Origin: Nitrospirota bacterium
GTDB taxonomy: Bacteria; Nitrospirota; 9FT-COMBO-42-15; HDB-SIOI813
DNA length: 8,627 bases
Direction of reading: 5' to 3'
Assembly (NCBI GenBank): GCA_016214375.1
Contig: JACROQ010000110.1
Span: 1 to 8,627, forward strand
Shown: one piece after another, positions 1 to 6,777 of the stretch
Layout of the letters: every line of letters begins with the position of its first letter
How positions within the stretch are numbered: the first letter of the stretch is position 1
Program-made: the position numbers and the translations under genes
The notes under the pieces: model-generated
What the model was told of the DNA's origin: nothing
The model's database searches: none
The model's input: the letters and a program-made list of their open reading frames with translations, nothing else

Positions 1-63
1 AGTTTCAATTTTGTTGCTCATATTAAAATACAATGAAGCATTCTTAAGCTGGTCAATAATCAT
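1..63 (-). CDS. YhcH/YjgK/YiaL family protein, N-terminal part (runs off the left edge)
   Basis: On the minus strand an ATG at 63 opens a frame that stays open to the window edge, 21 codons, beginning MIIDQLKNASLYFNMSNK. This opening resembles the start of YhcH/YjgK/YiaL (DUF386) proteins, which begin with M-I-x-D-x-L-x-N-A-x-x-Y. These are small cupin-like proteins linked to sugar and sialic-acid metabolism; their exact reaction is poorly defined. An AAGGA ribosome-binding site lies about 8 bases upstream of the ATG, and a good sigma-70-type promoter sits at 128-156 on the same strand. The gene diverges from rnhA. Only the first 21 residues are visible, so the family call rests on the N-terminal signature alone. 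Confidence 0.55.
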   Translation of the reverse strand, partial: MIIDQLKNASLYFNMSNKIET

Positions 64-127
64 TTATACAGTCCTTAGGGGAACTAAAAGTGTCTGGCCG
101 GCACCATGAATTTTCTTTTTCACGGTT

Positions 128-156
128 ATAGTAATAGTACGAAATTTTGATGTCAA
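128..156 (-). promoter_or_regulatory. Sigma-70-type promoter for the leftward yhcH-like gene
   Basis: Read on the minus strand, TTGACA (156-151) is a perfect -35 box. After exactly 17 bases comes TACTAT (133-128), a 4/6 match to the -10 consensus. Transcription would start near 121, giving a leader of about 57 bases before the ATG at 63. A second TACTAT (139-134) lies inside the spacer but is too close to the -35 box to be used with it. Confidence 0.5.
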
Positions 157-197
157 CGGGACTTTAGCTTAAACCGATTGAAGCAGGAATGGAAAAA

Positions 198-689
198 ATG
201 TATTATAGAATGACGATGAAAAAAGATGATAAACCGGTTGTAGAGATTTATTCAGATGGTGCATGCAGCGGGAACCCGGGCGTTGGAGGCTATGGCGCGA
301 TACTCAGGTCGGGTGGAAAAGGAAAAGAGATATCAGGATCTGAAGCCATGACTACAAATAACAGGATGGAACTGCTTGGTGTTATTTCGGCGCTTGAGGC
401 ACTGAAGAGGCATTGCAGCGTCAGGGTCATGACAGATTCGACATATGTGGTTAAAGGGATGACAGAGTGGATAGATGGCTGGATAAGAAAGAACTGGCGT
501 AATTCACAAAGGAAAGAAGTGCTTAACAGAGATTTATGGGAGAGGCTGCTGCAGGTCTCAAAGCCTCATAAAATTGAATGGGTATGGATTAAAGGGCATA
601 ACGGACATTTGGAGAACGAGAGATGCGATCAGCTTGCGAGGGAGGAGATAATAAGGTGCAAAAAGAGGATGGCAGATGAAACTTCCTGA
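198..689 (+). CDS. rnhA: Ribonuclease HI
   Basis: This enzyme cleaves the RNA strand of RNA-DNA hybrids, removing primers and R-loops in the cytoplasm. With an ATG start at 198 it is 163 residues, close to the usual 150-160. The catalytic set is complete: D20 in SDGACSGNPG, E58 in NNRMEL, D80 in TDSTYV, and the flexible-loop H134 and D144 in the GHNGHLENERCD stretch. The spacing equals that of E. coli D10/E48/D70/H124/D134. The basic 'handle' segment (WIRKNWRNSQRK) is present, so this is the bacterial RNase HI type. An upstream ATG at 189 is in frame but abuts the AGGA at 185-188; that site is better spaced (9 bases) for the ATG at 198. Later in-frame ATGs at 210 and 216 are also possible. 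The end overlaps the start of a U32-peptidase gene by 14 bases, suggesting an operon. Confidence 0.93.
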   Translation: MYYRMTMKKDDKPVVEIYSDGACSGNPGVGGYGAILRSGGKGKEISGSEAMTTNNRMELLGVISALEALKRHCSVRVMTDSTYVVKGMTEWIDGWIRKNWRNSQRKEVLNRDLWERLLQVSKPHKIEWVWIKGHNGHLENERCDQLAREEIIRCKKRMADETS

Positions 690-729
690 ATTGCTTGCCC
701 CGGCAGGGGACATTGAGAAGCGAATATAG
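676..729 (+). pseudogene. U32-family peptidase, 5' remnant (17 codons)
   Basis: An ATG at 676, inside the end of rnhA, opens MKLPELLAPAGDIEK, the highly conserved N-terminus of U32 (collagenase-like, YhbU/YegQ/RlhA) proteins. Instead of continuing into the expected L-K-x-A-x-x-Y-G-A-D-A-V-Y stretch, it reads R-I-stop at 727-729. The family is normally 300-800 residues, so nearly the whole gene is missing. The 14-base overlap with rnhA implies translational coupling before the break. The sequence from about 746 on belongs to an unrelated gene (EttA), so the break is a deletion or rearrangement rather than a point mutation. Confidence 0.6.
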
Positions 730-745
730 GAGAAAATATTCCTTT

Positions 746-913
746 ATGCTCGTGTTTGAGGGGGACAGCAAGGTGGTCTGGTTCGAGGGAAACTACTCTG
801 AATATGAGGCAGACAGAAAGGCCCGTCTCGGCGCTGCCGTAGATCAGCCCCACCGCATCAAGTACAGGCACTTGACCCCGCCAACCGCCAACCATAATTA
901 CTTGCCGAATTGA
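746..913 (+). pseudogene. EttA (ABC-F ATPase) C-terminal remnant
   Basis: The frame from 746 reads MLVFEGDSKVVWFEGNY, then S-E-Y-E-A-D-R-K, R-L-G, and D-Q-P-H-R-I-K-Y-R-H-L-T. This is the conserved C-terminal end of the energy-dependent translational throttle EttA, an ABC-F ATPase of about 555 residues that gates the ribosomal E site. Only about 45 codons (to about 880) survive. Walker A, signature and Walker B motifs are all absent. The last ten codons to the TGA at 911-913 are not EttA-like, so the natural end was also lost. The remnant is wedged between the broken U32 gene and the 3' end of the leftward barrel gene, with no promoter or ribosome-binding site of its own that I can see. Confidence 0.65.
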
Positions 914-1932
914 ATTTCAAGGGTAGCCATGAAAGCGTAAGTGGACTTCCTGTGGCCGCTCTCATCTTTCGGCCAGGTAACTTCAGGTTCAAGCTCGAAA
1001 AAGAGCCAGGGCCGGTAAAAATTCCGTCGATATTGTGATCCGACCCGATAATTTTGAATAATCCACTCAGGATCATTCACTCCCCACATACTGGTATCAT
1101 AGAAAATTGCGCTCTTGGGTGTCAATTGAGTGAAAAAACTGATCCCGGTATTCCAGGTTACGCCGGGCGTATCCTCGATGTAGGTCACGTTATTGCCCCA
1201 CCGGACGAGCGTAAACGTGGTGATCTTTCGTTCAAGATCGACCTGCGATGTGTTCGAAAAATGTTCAACAGCTTGCCACATAGCGATTTCGGAAAATCGG
1301 ATGAGGTAAACCTCGCCAAAGGTCTTCAAGTACTGATACCGCATCCTGATAAAGGCATCGGGATGTATATTGATTCTGATACCGCTATCAATACGGACCA
1401 GTGTATGGGGCCGGGTATACGGATCTACCCGCACCCCGATGATGGGTTGTCTGACTCCCGTTGCCCGGTTGACTCCCGGTTGGACAGGCTGACCGGGCTG
1501 GGCAGTGTATGGGTCAGCATCAGGTCTCGACTCGATATATAACCTCGATTTTCTTAGTAATCTTTCCCATTGGGGCAGCTCCAACGCGAGATGAAAATCC
1601 TGGACATATGCGACAGGATGCCCCTCGGTCCACCGGGCTGTATTTCTTAATATGATGAAAACGCTGGGCCGGAGATCCAGCAAAATATGGTCCCTATTAA
1701 AGAAGTTGTCAAACCATACCGCGGGTTCACAGGTGTTATCCTGCACTAAGGCATGCGCCTGGTCCAGCCATGTATCTCCGTCTGCTTTGACGGTCGTACA
1801 GGGGGCTGCCTGCGGCCCGAGTTGCTCCGCTGTTACGGTTTGTGCCGCAGGTTGAGGCGCTTGGCCGGTTTCACGCTCCTGCTGTGCTGCAGGTGAAGAC
1901 GGGTCCGGCGGGGGAGTCGTTTCCGTGCCCAC
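898..1932 (-). CDS. Putative outer-membrane beta-barrel-like protein, signal peptide out of frame
   Basis: From a GTG at 1932 this frame encodes 344 residues. Residues 1-45 are a proline/alanine/glutamine-rich linker. Residues 50-125 look like a periplasmic segment with C45 and C68. From about 160 to the end there are alternating amphipathic strands rich in Tyr, Trp, Phe and Arg (IRINIHPDAFIRMRYQYL, and later YRRNFYRPWLFFELEPEV), as in outer-membrane barrels. The C-terminus is LEIQFGK, so the final aromatic is followed by two more residues. I know no characterised function. The GTG is probably not the true start: a signal peptide (FFILLFAGFHGASA) is encoded at about 1972-2018 in a different frame. 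Adding one base near the CCCCGGG run at 1963-1969 would join A-S-A-E-S-P-G to T-D-S-T-T-T-D-S. As written, the mature protein would not be exported. Confidence 0.68.
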   Translation of the reverse strand: MGTETTPPPDPSSPAAQQERETGQAPQPAAQTVTAEQLGPQAAPCTTVKADGDTWLDQAHALVQDNTCEPAVWFDNFFNRDHILLDLRPSVFIILRNTARWTEGHPVAYVQDFHLALELPQWERLLRKSRLYIESRPDADPYTAQPGQPVQPGVNRATGVRQPIIGVRVDPYTRPHTLVRIDSGIRINIHPDAFIRMRYQYLKTFGEVYLIRFSEIAMWQAVEHFSNTSQVDLERKITTFTLVRWGNNVTYIEDTPGVTWNTGISFFTQLTPKSAIFYDTSMWGVNDPEWIIQNYRVGSQYRRNFYRPWLFFELEPEVTWPKDESGHRKSTYAFMATLEIQFGK

Positions 1933-1963
1933 CAGGTTGCTATCCGTCGTAGTCGAATCTGTC

Positions 1964-2018
1964 CCGGGGATTCAGCGCTCGCGCCATGAAAACCGGCGAA
2001 GAGGAGGATGAAAAACAA
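1964..2018 (-). pseudogene. Detached signal-peptide segment of the barrel gene
   Basis: From a TTG at 2018 the minus strand reads MFFILLFAGFHGASAESPG, a hydrophobic core with an A-S-A cleavage site. The upstream codons in frame supply a basic stretch (R-H-L-H-Y-S-S-I-T) but no ATG. The frame departs from that of the downstream barrel gene at a C4/G3 run (1963-1969). I infer a one-base deletion, in the genome or in the consensus, that splits one gene into two frames. The lack of a normal start or ribosome-binding site suggests the 5' end may also be rearranged. Confidence 0.4.
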
Positions 2019-2314
2019 CGTGATCGAGGAATAATGGAGATGCCTCGTAACAATAATTATGTGACCCTCGGTTCTGATATGCCCGCTTCCATGGGGAGCG
2101 GATGCTGAAATCTCTGCGGAGGTTTATATGAGCGGCAACGGCAATATCAACCTGACTGCCCATGACTCTATTGCAGACTGCGCAATAGGAATTTGTTTTT
2201 CTAAGGTTAAGGTAGCAGGGTGAGATTTTGCTGTCAATAGAGATTTTGTTTGTGGGGGATGAAAGGGGACCGTATATAGTTTCCATCGTTCCTGATAGAA
2301 TAATCAACAGGAAC
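2019..2314. other. Intergenic region between divergent barrel and peptidase genes
   Basis: No convincing gene is seen. The stretch holds one copy of the 54-bp promoter repeat (2187-2240). Immediately left of it is a perfect 7-base inverted repeat with a 7-base loop (CTATTGC at 2168-2174, GCAATAG at 2182-2188) and no T-run. Near 2293-2301 a TGATAGAAT sequence could be an extended -10 for the rightward peptidase gene, but it has no good -35 and would leave only a few bases of leader. A minus-strand frame starting with ATG at 2163 is open to 1972, but it has no recognisable protein signature. Confidence 0.4.
2187..2240 (-). repeat. 54-bp promoter-bearing direct repeat, copy 1
   Basis: This 54-base block matches 3814-3867 in the same orientation at 48 of 54 positions without gaps. 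On the minus strand it contains TTGACA (2237-2232), a 17-base spacer ending in TGC, and TACCTT (2214-2209), which is an extended -10 layout. It points toward the leftward barrel gene, leaving a leader of roughly 185 bases to the detached signal peptide. The promoter reading is inferred from the boxes; the repetition is seen directly. Confidence 0.65.
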
Positions 2315-3199
2315 ATGGCAATAAGAATCTTCATATTATCCCTCATATTATCTTTTTCCATACCTGCCCATGCTGTCGAGTTTGAAATCATAAAGACACA
2401 TGAGGTTACCATCAAATACGAAAAGGGTTTAAGCGGTGTTTCCAATGAGATTGCCCGCTTAATCCCAACATTAAAGGAAGAGATTCAAAAGAGGATCGGA
2501 CTTCCCATCAATTTCTCCTTTGAGATCATGATTTATAGACATCGGGAAACCTTCAGGAGTTTAGTGAGCAATGAGATGATTGCCGCATTTGCGATACCAG
2601 GACAATATCTCGTTGTATTAGACTACTCACAATTTCGATATGATTCACTCACCCTCAAGCTGATTATCATGCATGAGATGTGTCACCTGCTTCTCCATAA
2701 AAATATAGCAGGGAATAATCTCCCGAGGTGGTTTGATGAGGGGGTGTCTCAATGGGTCAGCGGGGGCATCAATGAAATAGTTTATCCCCAATCCACAGAT
2801 GTCTTAAAAAGGGCATTTATAAGCGATACGTTATTGCCCTTTTCAACGATATCCGAAGCCCTCCCTTCTGATCCTGTCAACTTTATCTTGTCTTATGAAC
2901 AGGGCAGGAGCATGGTGGATTACATCGAGCAAAGATACGGTATAGATTCAATAAAAAGGGTCATTTTAAGATTGAGCAGCGGTGTCGGGTTCTATGAAAC
3001 CATAAGCGGTGAATTAGGCACAGACTTTACAGAGATCGAGGAAAAATGGAAGAAGGATAAGGGAAAACAATACACATGGCTCGACACCATTTCTAATCAT
3101 ATCTACCTGATACTATTTTCCATGGCCGCATTTTTAACCCTCTATGGATTTATAAGACTCAGAAAAAGAATGAGGGATTATCAGGATGAAGAGATATAA
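2315..3199 (+). CDS. Membrane-anchored zinc metallopeptidase, peptidase MA-like
   Basis: The ATG at 2315 gives 294 residues and places a clean signal peptide (MAIRIFILSLILSFSIPAHA) at the N-terminus; the frame continues upstream but without protein-like sequence. An AGGA lies just before the ATG with short spacing. The zinc site is HEMCH (residues 120-124), with the third ligand probably E142 in WFDEGVSQW, 22 residues from the first histidine, typical of gluzincins of the peptidase-MA type. A single transmembrane helix at about 262-280 is followed by a basic tail (RLRKRMRD). The catalytic domain would therefore face the periplasm and be anchored by its C-terminus. The substrate is unknown. 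The gene converges on the Dps-like ferritin gene with a 32-base gap. Confidence 0.83.
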   Translation: MAIRIFILSLILSFSIPAHAVEFEIIKTHEVTIKYEKGLSGVSNEIARLIPTLKEEIQKRIGLPINFSFEIMIYRHRETFRSLVSNEMIAAFAIPGQYLVVLDYSQFRYDSLTLKLIIMHEMCHLLLHKNIAGNNLPRWFDEGVSQWVSGGINEIVYPQSTDVLKRAFISDTLLPFSTISEALPSDPVNFILSYEQGRSMVDYIEQRYGIDSIKRVILRLSSGVGFYETISGELGTDFTEIEEKWKKDKGKQYTWLDTISNHIYLILFSMAAFLTLYGFIRLRKRMRDYQDEEI

Positions 3200-3231
3200 T
3201 CGTGAAAACGTTCATGTAGGGTTGTCAGGGC

Positions 3232-3783
3232 TTACCTTAAAAACTTGGACACAAATGGTGATGTCTCCCCCCGGCGCAGGAAATGACCGGATGGACCCTC
3301 TCCAAGGAATTCCGAGAACCACGATTCATGTTCAATTTCCTCGTTCAGGATCGCCTGGGACAGATCGTAAGTTCGGTGATCCTTTCCGGCAGTCAGATTA
3401 CAGATATGGGTATATCCACGTACCGCGCATCTCTCTGCCCCGACCAGAACCGTCAACATGGCCTTGGTATCCTTTGGATCCTTTGGCAATCTTGCAGGGG
3501 GACAGGCTGAACAGTCATGGAATGCCTTCATGTCCTCGGGCAATTTACCGCCAAGTTCGTATATGCGGGGGACCAATGCCTCAAAGTGATTGCGATCTTC
3601 GATGCGGGCCGTCTCGGCAATCTCTTTGACCCCTTCCCCCTCCAGCCCGATTAAGTTCACCCGCAGAATTGTATAATAGTAAAAGGTCGTTAGTTCCGCT
3701 GCAGCATTGTTGACCAGTAGCTGAACCAACTCATCGACATTGATCCCGGTCTTCTCTACCATTTCTCTTGTCACTTTTGCCAT
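3232..3783 (-). CDS. Dps-like ferritin-family protein (DPSL/thioferritin type)
   Basis: From ATG 3783 this gene encodes 183 residues. The start is decided by a strong AGGAGG (3790-3795) six bases upstream; the frame runs further upstream through the promoter repeat but is not coding there. It has a four-helix ferritin-like pattern with metal ligands E30, E62/D63 with H66 (EDRNHFEAL), E117, and E149-x-x-H152 (EEIEHE). The RIYELGGKLP segment and a cysteine pair in HDCSACPP (C91, C94) recall Dps-like DPSL/thioferritin proteins of archaea and anaerobic bacteria, which oxidise ferrous iron with peroxide and store it. Two more cysteines are C119 and C128. The likely role is cytoplasmic protection against iron and peroxide. 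A promoter is recognisable in the repeat at 3814-3867. The family call is firm; the subclass is by motif memory. Confidence 0.85.
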   Translation of the reverse strand: MAKVTREMVEKTGINVDELVQLLVNNAAAELTTFYYYTILRVNLIGLEGEGVKEIAETARIEDRNHFEALVPRIYELGGKLPEDMKAFHDCSACPPARLPKDPKDTKAMLTVLVGAERCAVRGYTHICNLTAGKDHRTYDLSQAILNEEIEHESWFSEFLGEGPSGHFLRRGETSPFVSKFLR

Positions 3784-3789
3784 GTTATG

Positions 3790-3795
3790 CCTCCT
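3790..3795 (-). promoter_or_regulatory. Ribosome-binding site of the Dps-like gene
   Basis: AGGAGG on the minus strand, six bases before the ATG at 3783. It fixes the start of the gene and excludes the 27-codon upstream extension. Confidence 0.8.
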
Positions 3796-3813
3796 TTTTA
3801 TGATGTGACTGCC

Positions 3814-3867
3814 AGGAATTTGTTTTTCTGAGGTTAAACTATCAGGATGCGATTTTGCTGTCAATAG
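3814..3867 (-). repeat. 54-bp promoter-bearing direct repeat, copy 2
   Basis: Matches 2187-2240 at 48 of 54 positions. On the minus strand it carries TTGACA (3864-3859), a 17-base spacer ending in TGA, and TAGTTT (3841-3836), an extended -10 arrangement. Transcription would start near 3829 and give a leader of about 46 bases before the Dps-like ATG. The left end of a MITE-like element abuts the -35 side immediately (3868). Confidence 0.7.
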
Positions 3868-4030
3868 GAAATCGAGGCATTCGAGAAATAGCCCATTCTG
3901 CTGTCACTGGTGTCATTCATTCTGACCCTGAACGAAGTGAAGGGGAAGAATCTGATAAATCATGACCTTATCAGACCCTTCGCTCCGCTCAGGGTGACAA
4001 GATGGGCTATTTCTCGAATGCCTCGAAATC
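3868..4030. mobile_element. MITE-like element 1 with terminal inverted repeats and REP-type core
   Basis: Perfect 23-base terminal inverted repeats (GAGGCATTCGAGAAATAGCC... at 3874-3896; complement at 4002-4024) are bounded by a 6-base direct repeat GAAATC (3868-3873 and 4025-4030), consistent with a target-site duplication. Inside is an imperfect hairpin whose arms run from about 3910 to 3958 and 3968 to 3999, meeting at TCTGATAA / TTATCAGA. The right arm is ACCCTTCGCTCCGCTCAGGG. There is no transposase gene. The element sits between the promoter of the Dps-like gene and the helicase pseudogene. Confidence 0.7.
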
Positions 4031-4105
4031 TGAAATAGATGGCATATTACGCAGAATAAATGTATGATATAAGGCTTAAACAAATAATAGAATAGGAATT
4101 GAAAC

Positions 4106-5585
4106 GTGGAAAAACTGAAATTTGAAGATTTACATTTATCAAGAGAGATACAAAAGGCAGTCGCAGAAATGGGTTTTGAAGAGGCCACTCCGATCCAGTC
4201 ACAATCCATTCCCTATATGTTGTCCAACAAGAGAGCTGGCCATTCAGGTTGCGGAAGAAATTAAGAAACTCGCAAAGCATAAAAAGGGTATAGAAATTCT
4301 ACCCATCTATGGAGGACAGTCAATAGACCGCCAGTTAAAGGGATTAAGGCATGGGGTACAAATTATTATAGGGACACCGGGCCGTATCATGGATCACATG
4401 AGACGCCGCACCCTGAAAATGGAAAGTGTAAGGATTGTCGTATTGGATGAAGCGGATGAGATGCTGGATATGGGATTCAGAGATGATATTGAAGCTATTC
4501 TGAAACAGGTACCAAAGCAGAGGCAGACGATCATGTTCTCTGCAACGATGCCAAGGGCCATCCAGGAATTGACAAAAAGATACCAGACCAACCCGCAGAT
4601 AATAAAGCTGGTACATAAGGAGCTGACCGCTCCGAAGATTGACCAGGTCTATTATGAAGTCAAAGAGGCGGCAAAAGCAGAGGTCTTATCACGTTTAGTG
4701 GATGCCCATAATTTGAAACTATCGCTTGTGTTCTGTAATACAAAGAGACGTGTGGATGATGTGGTGGAGACACTCAATGCAAGGGGATATCTTACGGAAG
4801 GCCTTCATGGCGATCTGAGTCAGCACCAGAGGGACAGGGTGATGTCGAAATTCAGAAAAGGAGCGGTTGAGATTTTAGTCGCAACGGATGTAGCCGCCCG
4901 GGGGATTGATGTAGAGGACATAGAGGCCGTATTCAATTATGATGTCCCGCAGGATGAAGAATATTATATTCACAGGATCGGAAGAACAGGCAGGGCAGGG
5001 AGGGCAGGGCGTGCATTTACCTTTGTCGTTGGAAGGGATATTTATAAGATAAAGGACATACAGAAATATACCCATGCAAAGATTAAACTTCAGAAGGTAC
5101 CCTCCTTAATTGATGTGGCAGAGGTTAAAACAAATCTTGTCTTAGAAAAGATAAAAGGGGCTGTAGATGAAGGACATTTAGAGCATTATGTCAATCTGGT
5201 CGAAAGGATCATTGATGAAGACTATACCTCTTTAGATGTGGCAGCGGCCTTGTTAAAGCTGTCTATGGATGAAAAACCCAGGGAAGAACCGGCTAAAGAC
5301 AGGGACATGAAGGATACCGGGGCTGAAGCAGGGATGGTGAGATTTTTCATGAACATAGGCAGCAAACAAAGAGTTCAGGCAAAGGATATTGTAGGAACCA
5401 TTGCCGGCGTAACCAATATTCCAGGAAAGGCCATCGGGGCCGTTGATATTTTCGACGAATATACATTCGTAGAAGTATCCAAAGAGTTTGCAAAAGATAT
5501 TCAACGGGCCATGAAGGATATTAAAATTAAAGGCAGGAGAATTAATATAGAGATTGCCAATCCGAAGGGTGTCAGGGATTACTAA
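4106..5585 (+). pseudogene. DEAD-box RNA helicase (DeaD/DbpA type) lacking Walker A, frameshifted
   Basis: A GTG at 4106, with TAGGA upstream, opens a normal DEAD-box N-terminus: KFEDLHLSREIQK, then the Q motif TPIQSQSIPYML. At about 4214-4222 the frame jumps: the next homologous sequence, ICCPTRELAIQVAEE (motif Ia), is in another frame. The original frame stops at 4262-4264. About 40 residues that should hold A-x-x-G-x-G-K-T (motif I) are missing. The rest is intact to 5585: GG and TPGR, DEAD at 4446-4457, SAT at 4539-4547, LVFCNT, ATDVAARGID, HRIGRTGR at 4971-4991. A C-terminal DbpA-type RNA-binding domain at about 5334-5561 is typical of cold-shock and ribosome-assembly helicases. Without motif I the protein could not bind ATP. 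A non-homologous frame covering 4122-5585 is open but starts with an out-of-frame translation of the N-terminus. Confidence 0.8.
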
Positions 5586-5891
5586 GACTACCCGGGGTCA
5601 AGTCTTCGAACTATGATTTAAAGACTGCTGAGTATATGTTCAAAACTGGCAGATATATTTATGTGCTCTTCGTGTAAAGGGATTAATACGATGGTTAAAA
5701 AAAGACGAGAGATTGAAAATACTATAAAGAGATATATCACTGGCATCATTGTCTATAGCGGGTAAATCAGTGGATGTTTTTCACCGGGGACGGTGCATAA
5801 TCAGTCATATGAGATATCACTTCCTCTTGCAATCATTTACTTATACATTCTAACACTTCCCATATTTTTATATGCCACTGCGATTACTCCG
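5586..5891. other. Gene-poor interval after the helicase pseudogene
   Basis: No supported gene. One short reading frame (ATG 5661 to TAA 5765, 34 codons, beginning MCSSCKGINTMVKKRRE, with a C-x-x-C and an AT-rich surrounding) has no known match and weak initiation context. A 6-base stem (AGTCTT / AAGACT) near 5602-5627 has no T-run and is not a convincing terminator. The stretch is AT-rich compared with the YgjP gene that follows. Confidence 0.3.
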
Positions 5892-6620
5892 TTAGTAAGC
5901 CCAAGTCTCATGGCATAGAGGAGCACGATTCAACTCAGCTCTGTGAAGCCGCCATTGTGGCATGAACTTGTCCATCAGTTCTGTAAACTGATCATTGTGA
6001 AGCCGCTCCAACAGATGCAACATCTCATGCACGATGACGTACTCAAGGCACTGAACTGGTTTTTTCGTCAGCTTCAGATTCAGCCAGATGCGGCGGGCCT
6101 TGATGTTGCAAGTGCCCCATTTGGTTTTCATCTGCTTCACGGACCACTCGGCCACCTTCACGCCGATGATGGCTTCCCACTGCTCAATCAGCGGTGGAAT
6201 CAGCGCCTTGATCTGTTGACGATACCAGGCCAGAAATACTTGCTTCCTTTGAGCAGTGTCGCTTCCTTTCCGGACAAAGAGGTCAATGGTCCGATTGTTG
6301 CGGATGGCCACACGGGCGGGGCCGTCCTGATAAATCACATTCAGGCGGTAGCGCTGGCCCTGGTAGTAATGGCTTTCACCCGTGACATACTCCCGGGCTG
6401 ACTGCCGTTCCTGCCCCGAAAACTTCGCCTGTTGCCGCTTGATCCAGGGCAGCCGTGTAATCACCGCCAGACGCACGGCCTCGTCGCTCACGCGCAAGGG
6501 AGCCGCCACGCGCACCCTGCCGGCAGGGGGATAGACGGCCAGATGCAGATTCTTAATGTCCTTGCGGACCACATCCACAACCAGCCCGCTTACTTTGATC
6601 TGGTGCGTTTCAGTATTCAC
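5892..6620 (-). CDS. YgjP/DUF45 family SprT-like zinc metallopeptidase
   Basis: 242 residues from a GTG at 6620. The zinc-binding motif is HEMLH (198-202) with a third ligand H208 in ERLHND. The family signature MKTKWGTC (164-171) precedes it, and the C-terminus ends in the usual H-E-x-W-x-Y. Members are predicted metal-dependent hydrolases, often found directly downstream of the type I restriction subunit gene hsdR; their substrate is not established. Here the start codon overlaps the stop of a 55-codon remnant by 11 bases, which implies translational coupling. GC content is higher than in the flanking AT-rich stretches, consistent with acquisition by transfer. It appears complete. Confidence 0.85.
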   Translation of the reverse strand: MNTETHQIKVSGLVVDVVRKDIKNLHLAVYPPAGRVRVAAPLRVSDEAVRLAVITRLPWIKRQQAKFSGQERQSAREYVTGESHYYQGQRYRLNVIYQDGPARVAIRNNRTIDLFVRKGSDTAQRKQVFLAWYRQQIKALIPPLIEQWEAIIGVKVAEWSVKQMKTKWGTCNIKARRIWLNLKLTKKPVQCLEYVIVHEMLHLLERLHNDQFTELMDKFMPQWRLHRAELNRAPLCHETWAY

Positions 6621-6777
6621 TTTGGTTCTTCACCAATTCAGGAATCTGTTCAACAAGTTTATCGCTGGGATCGTCCCCTTCGACGGTGTATGGAGTCTGC
6701 TCCTCCCTCACGCAAAAAGGATTGGCGTCTTGTGCCCCTGTTTGTTGAAGTACCCCTTTGATCGCCTTTTTCACCAT
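6610..6777 (-). pseudogene. C-terminal remnant upstream of ygjP, possibly hsdR
   Basis: From ATG 6777 a 55-codon frame reads MVKKAIKGVLQQTGAQ, then YTVEGDDPSDKLVEQIPELV, and ends NQSEY. Its TGA (6612-6610) lies inside the start of the ygjP-like gene. The tight overlap and the V-K-K-A-I helix recall the C-terminal end of type I restriction HsdR subunits, which commonly precede this metallopeptidase. The sequence match itself is not strong enough to be sure. The frame upstream of 6777 is open for about 25 codons but does not look like protein, and no ribosome-binding site is evident. It could alternatively be a genuine small gene. Confidence 0.4.

Noticed and set aside
1054..1542. Rightward 162-codon open frame
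   Set aside because: Antisense shadow of the barrel-like protein gene; no domain signature or ribosome-binding site.
1972..2445. Leftward 157-codon open frame over the divergent intergenic region
   Set aside because: Spans the promoter repeat and the peptidase signal-peptide region in antisense; composition is not protein-like.
3186..3629. Rightward 147-codon open frame
   Set aside because: Antisense of the Dps-like ferritin gene, which has a strong ribosome-binding site and ligand motifs.
2187..3867. Considered whether the 54-bp repeat pair could be attachment sites or a CRISPR-like array
   Set aside because: Only two copies 1.6 kb apart with no integrase, spacers or cas genes; promoter boxes explain them better.
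5600..5630. Weak hairpin after the helicase as a terminator
   Set aside because: Only a six-base stem and no run of T after it.
5943..6401. Rightward 152-codon open frame
   Set aside because: Antisense of the YgjP/DUF45 gene with its HEMLH motif.
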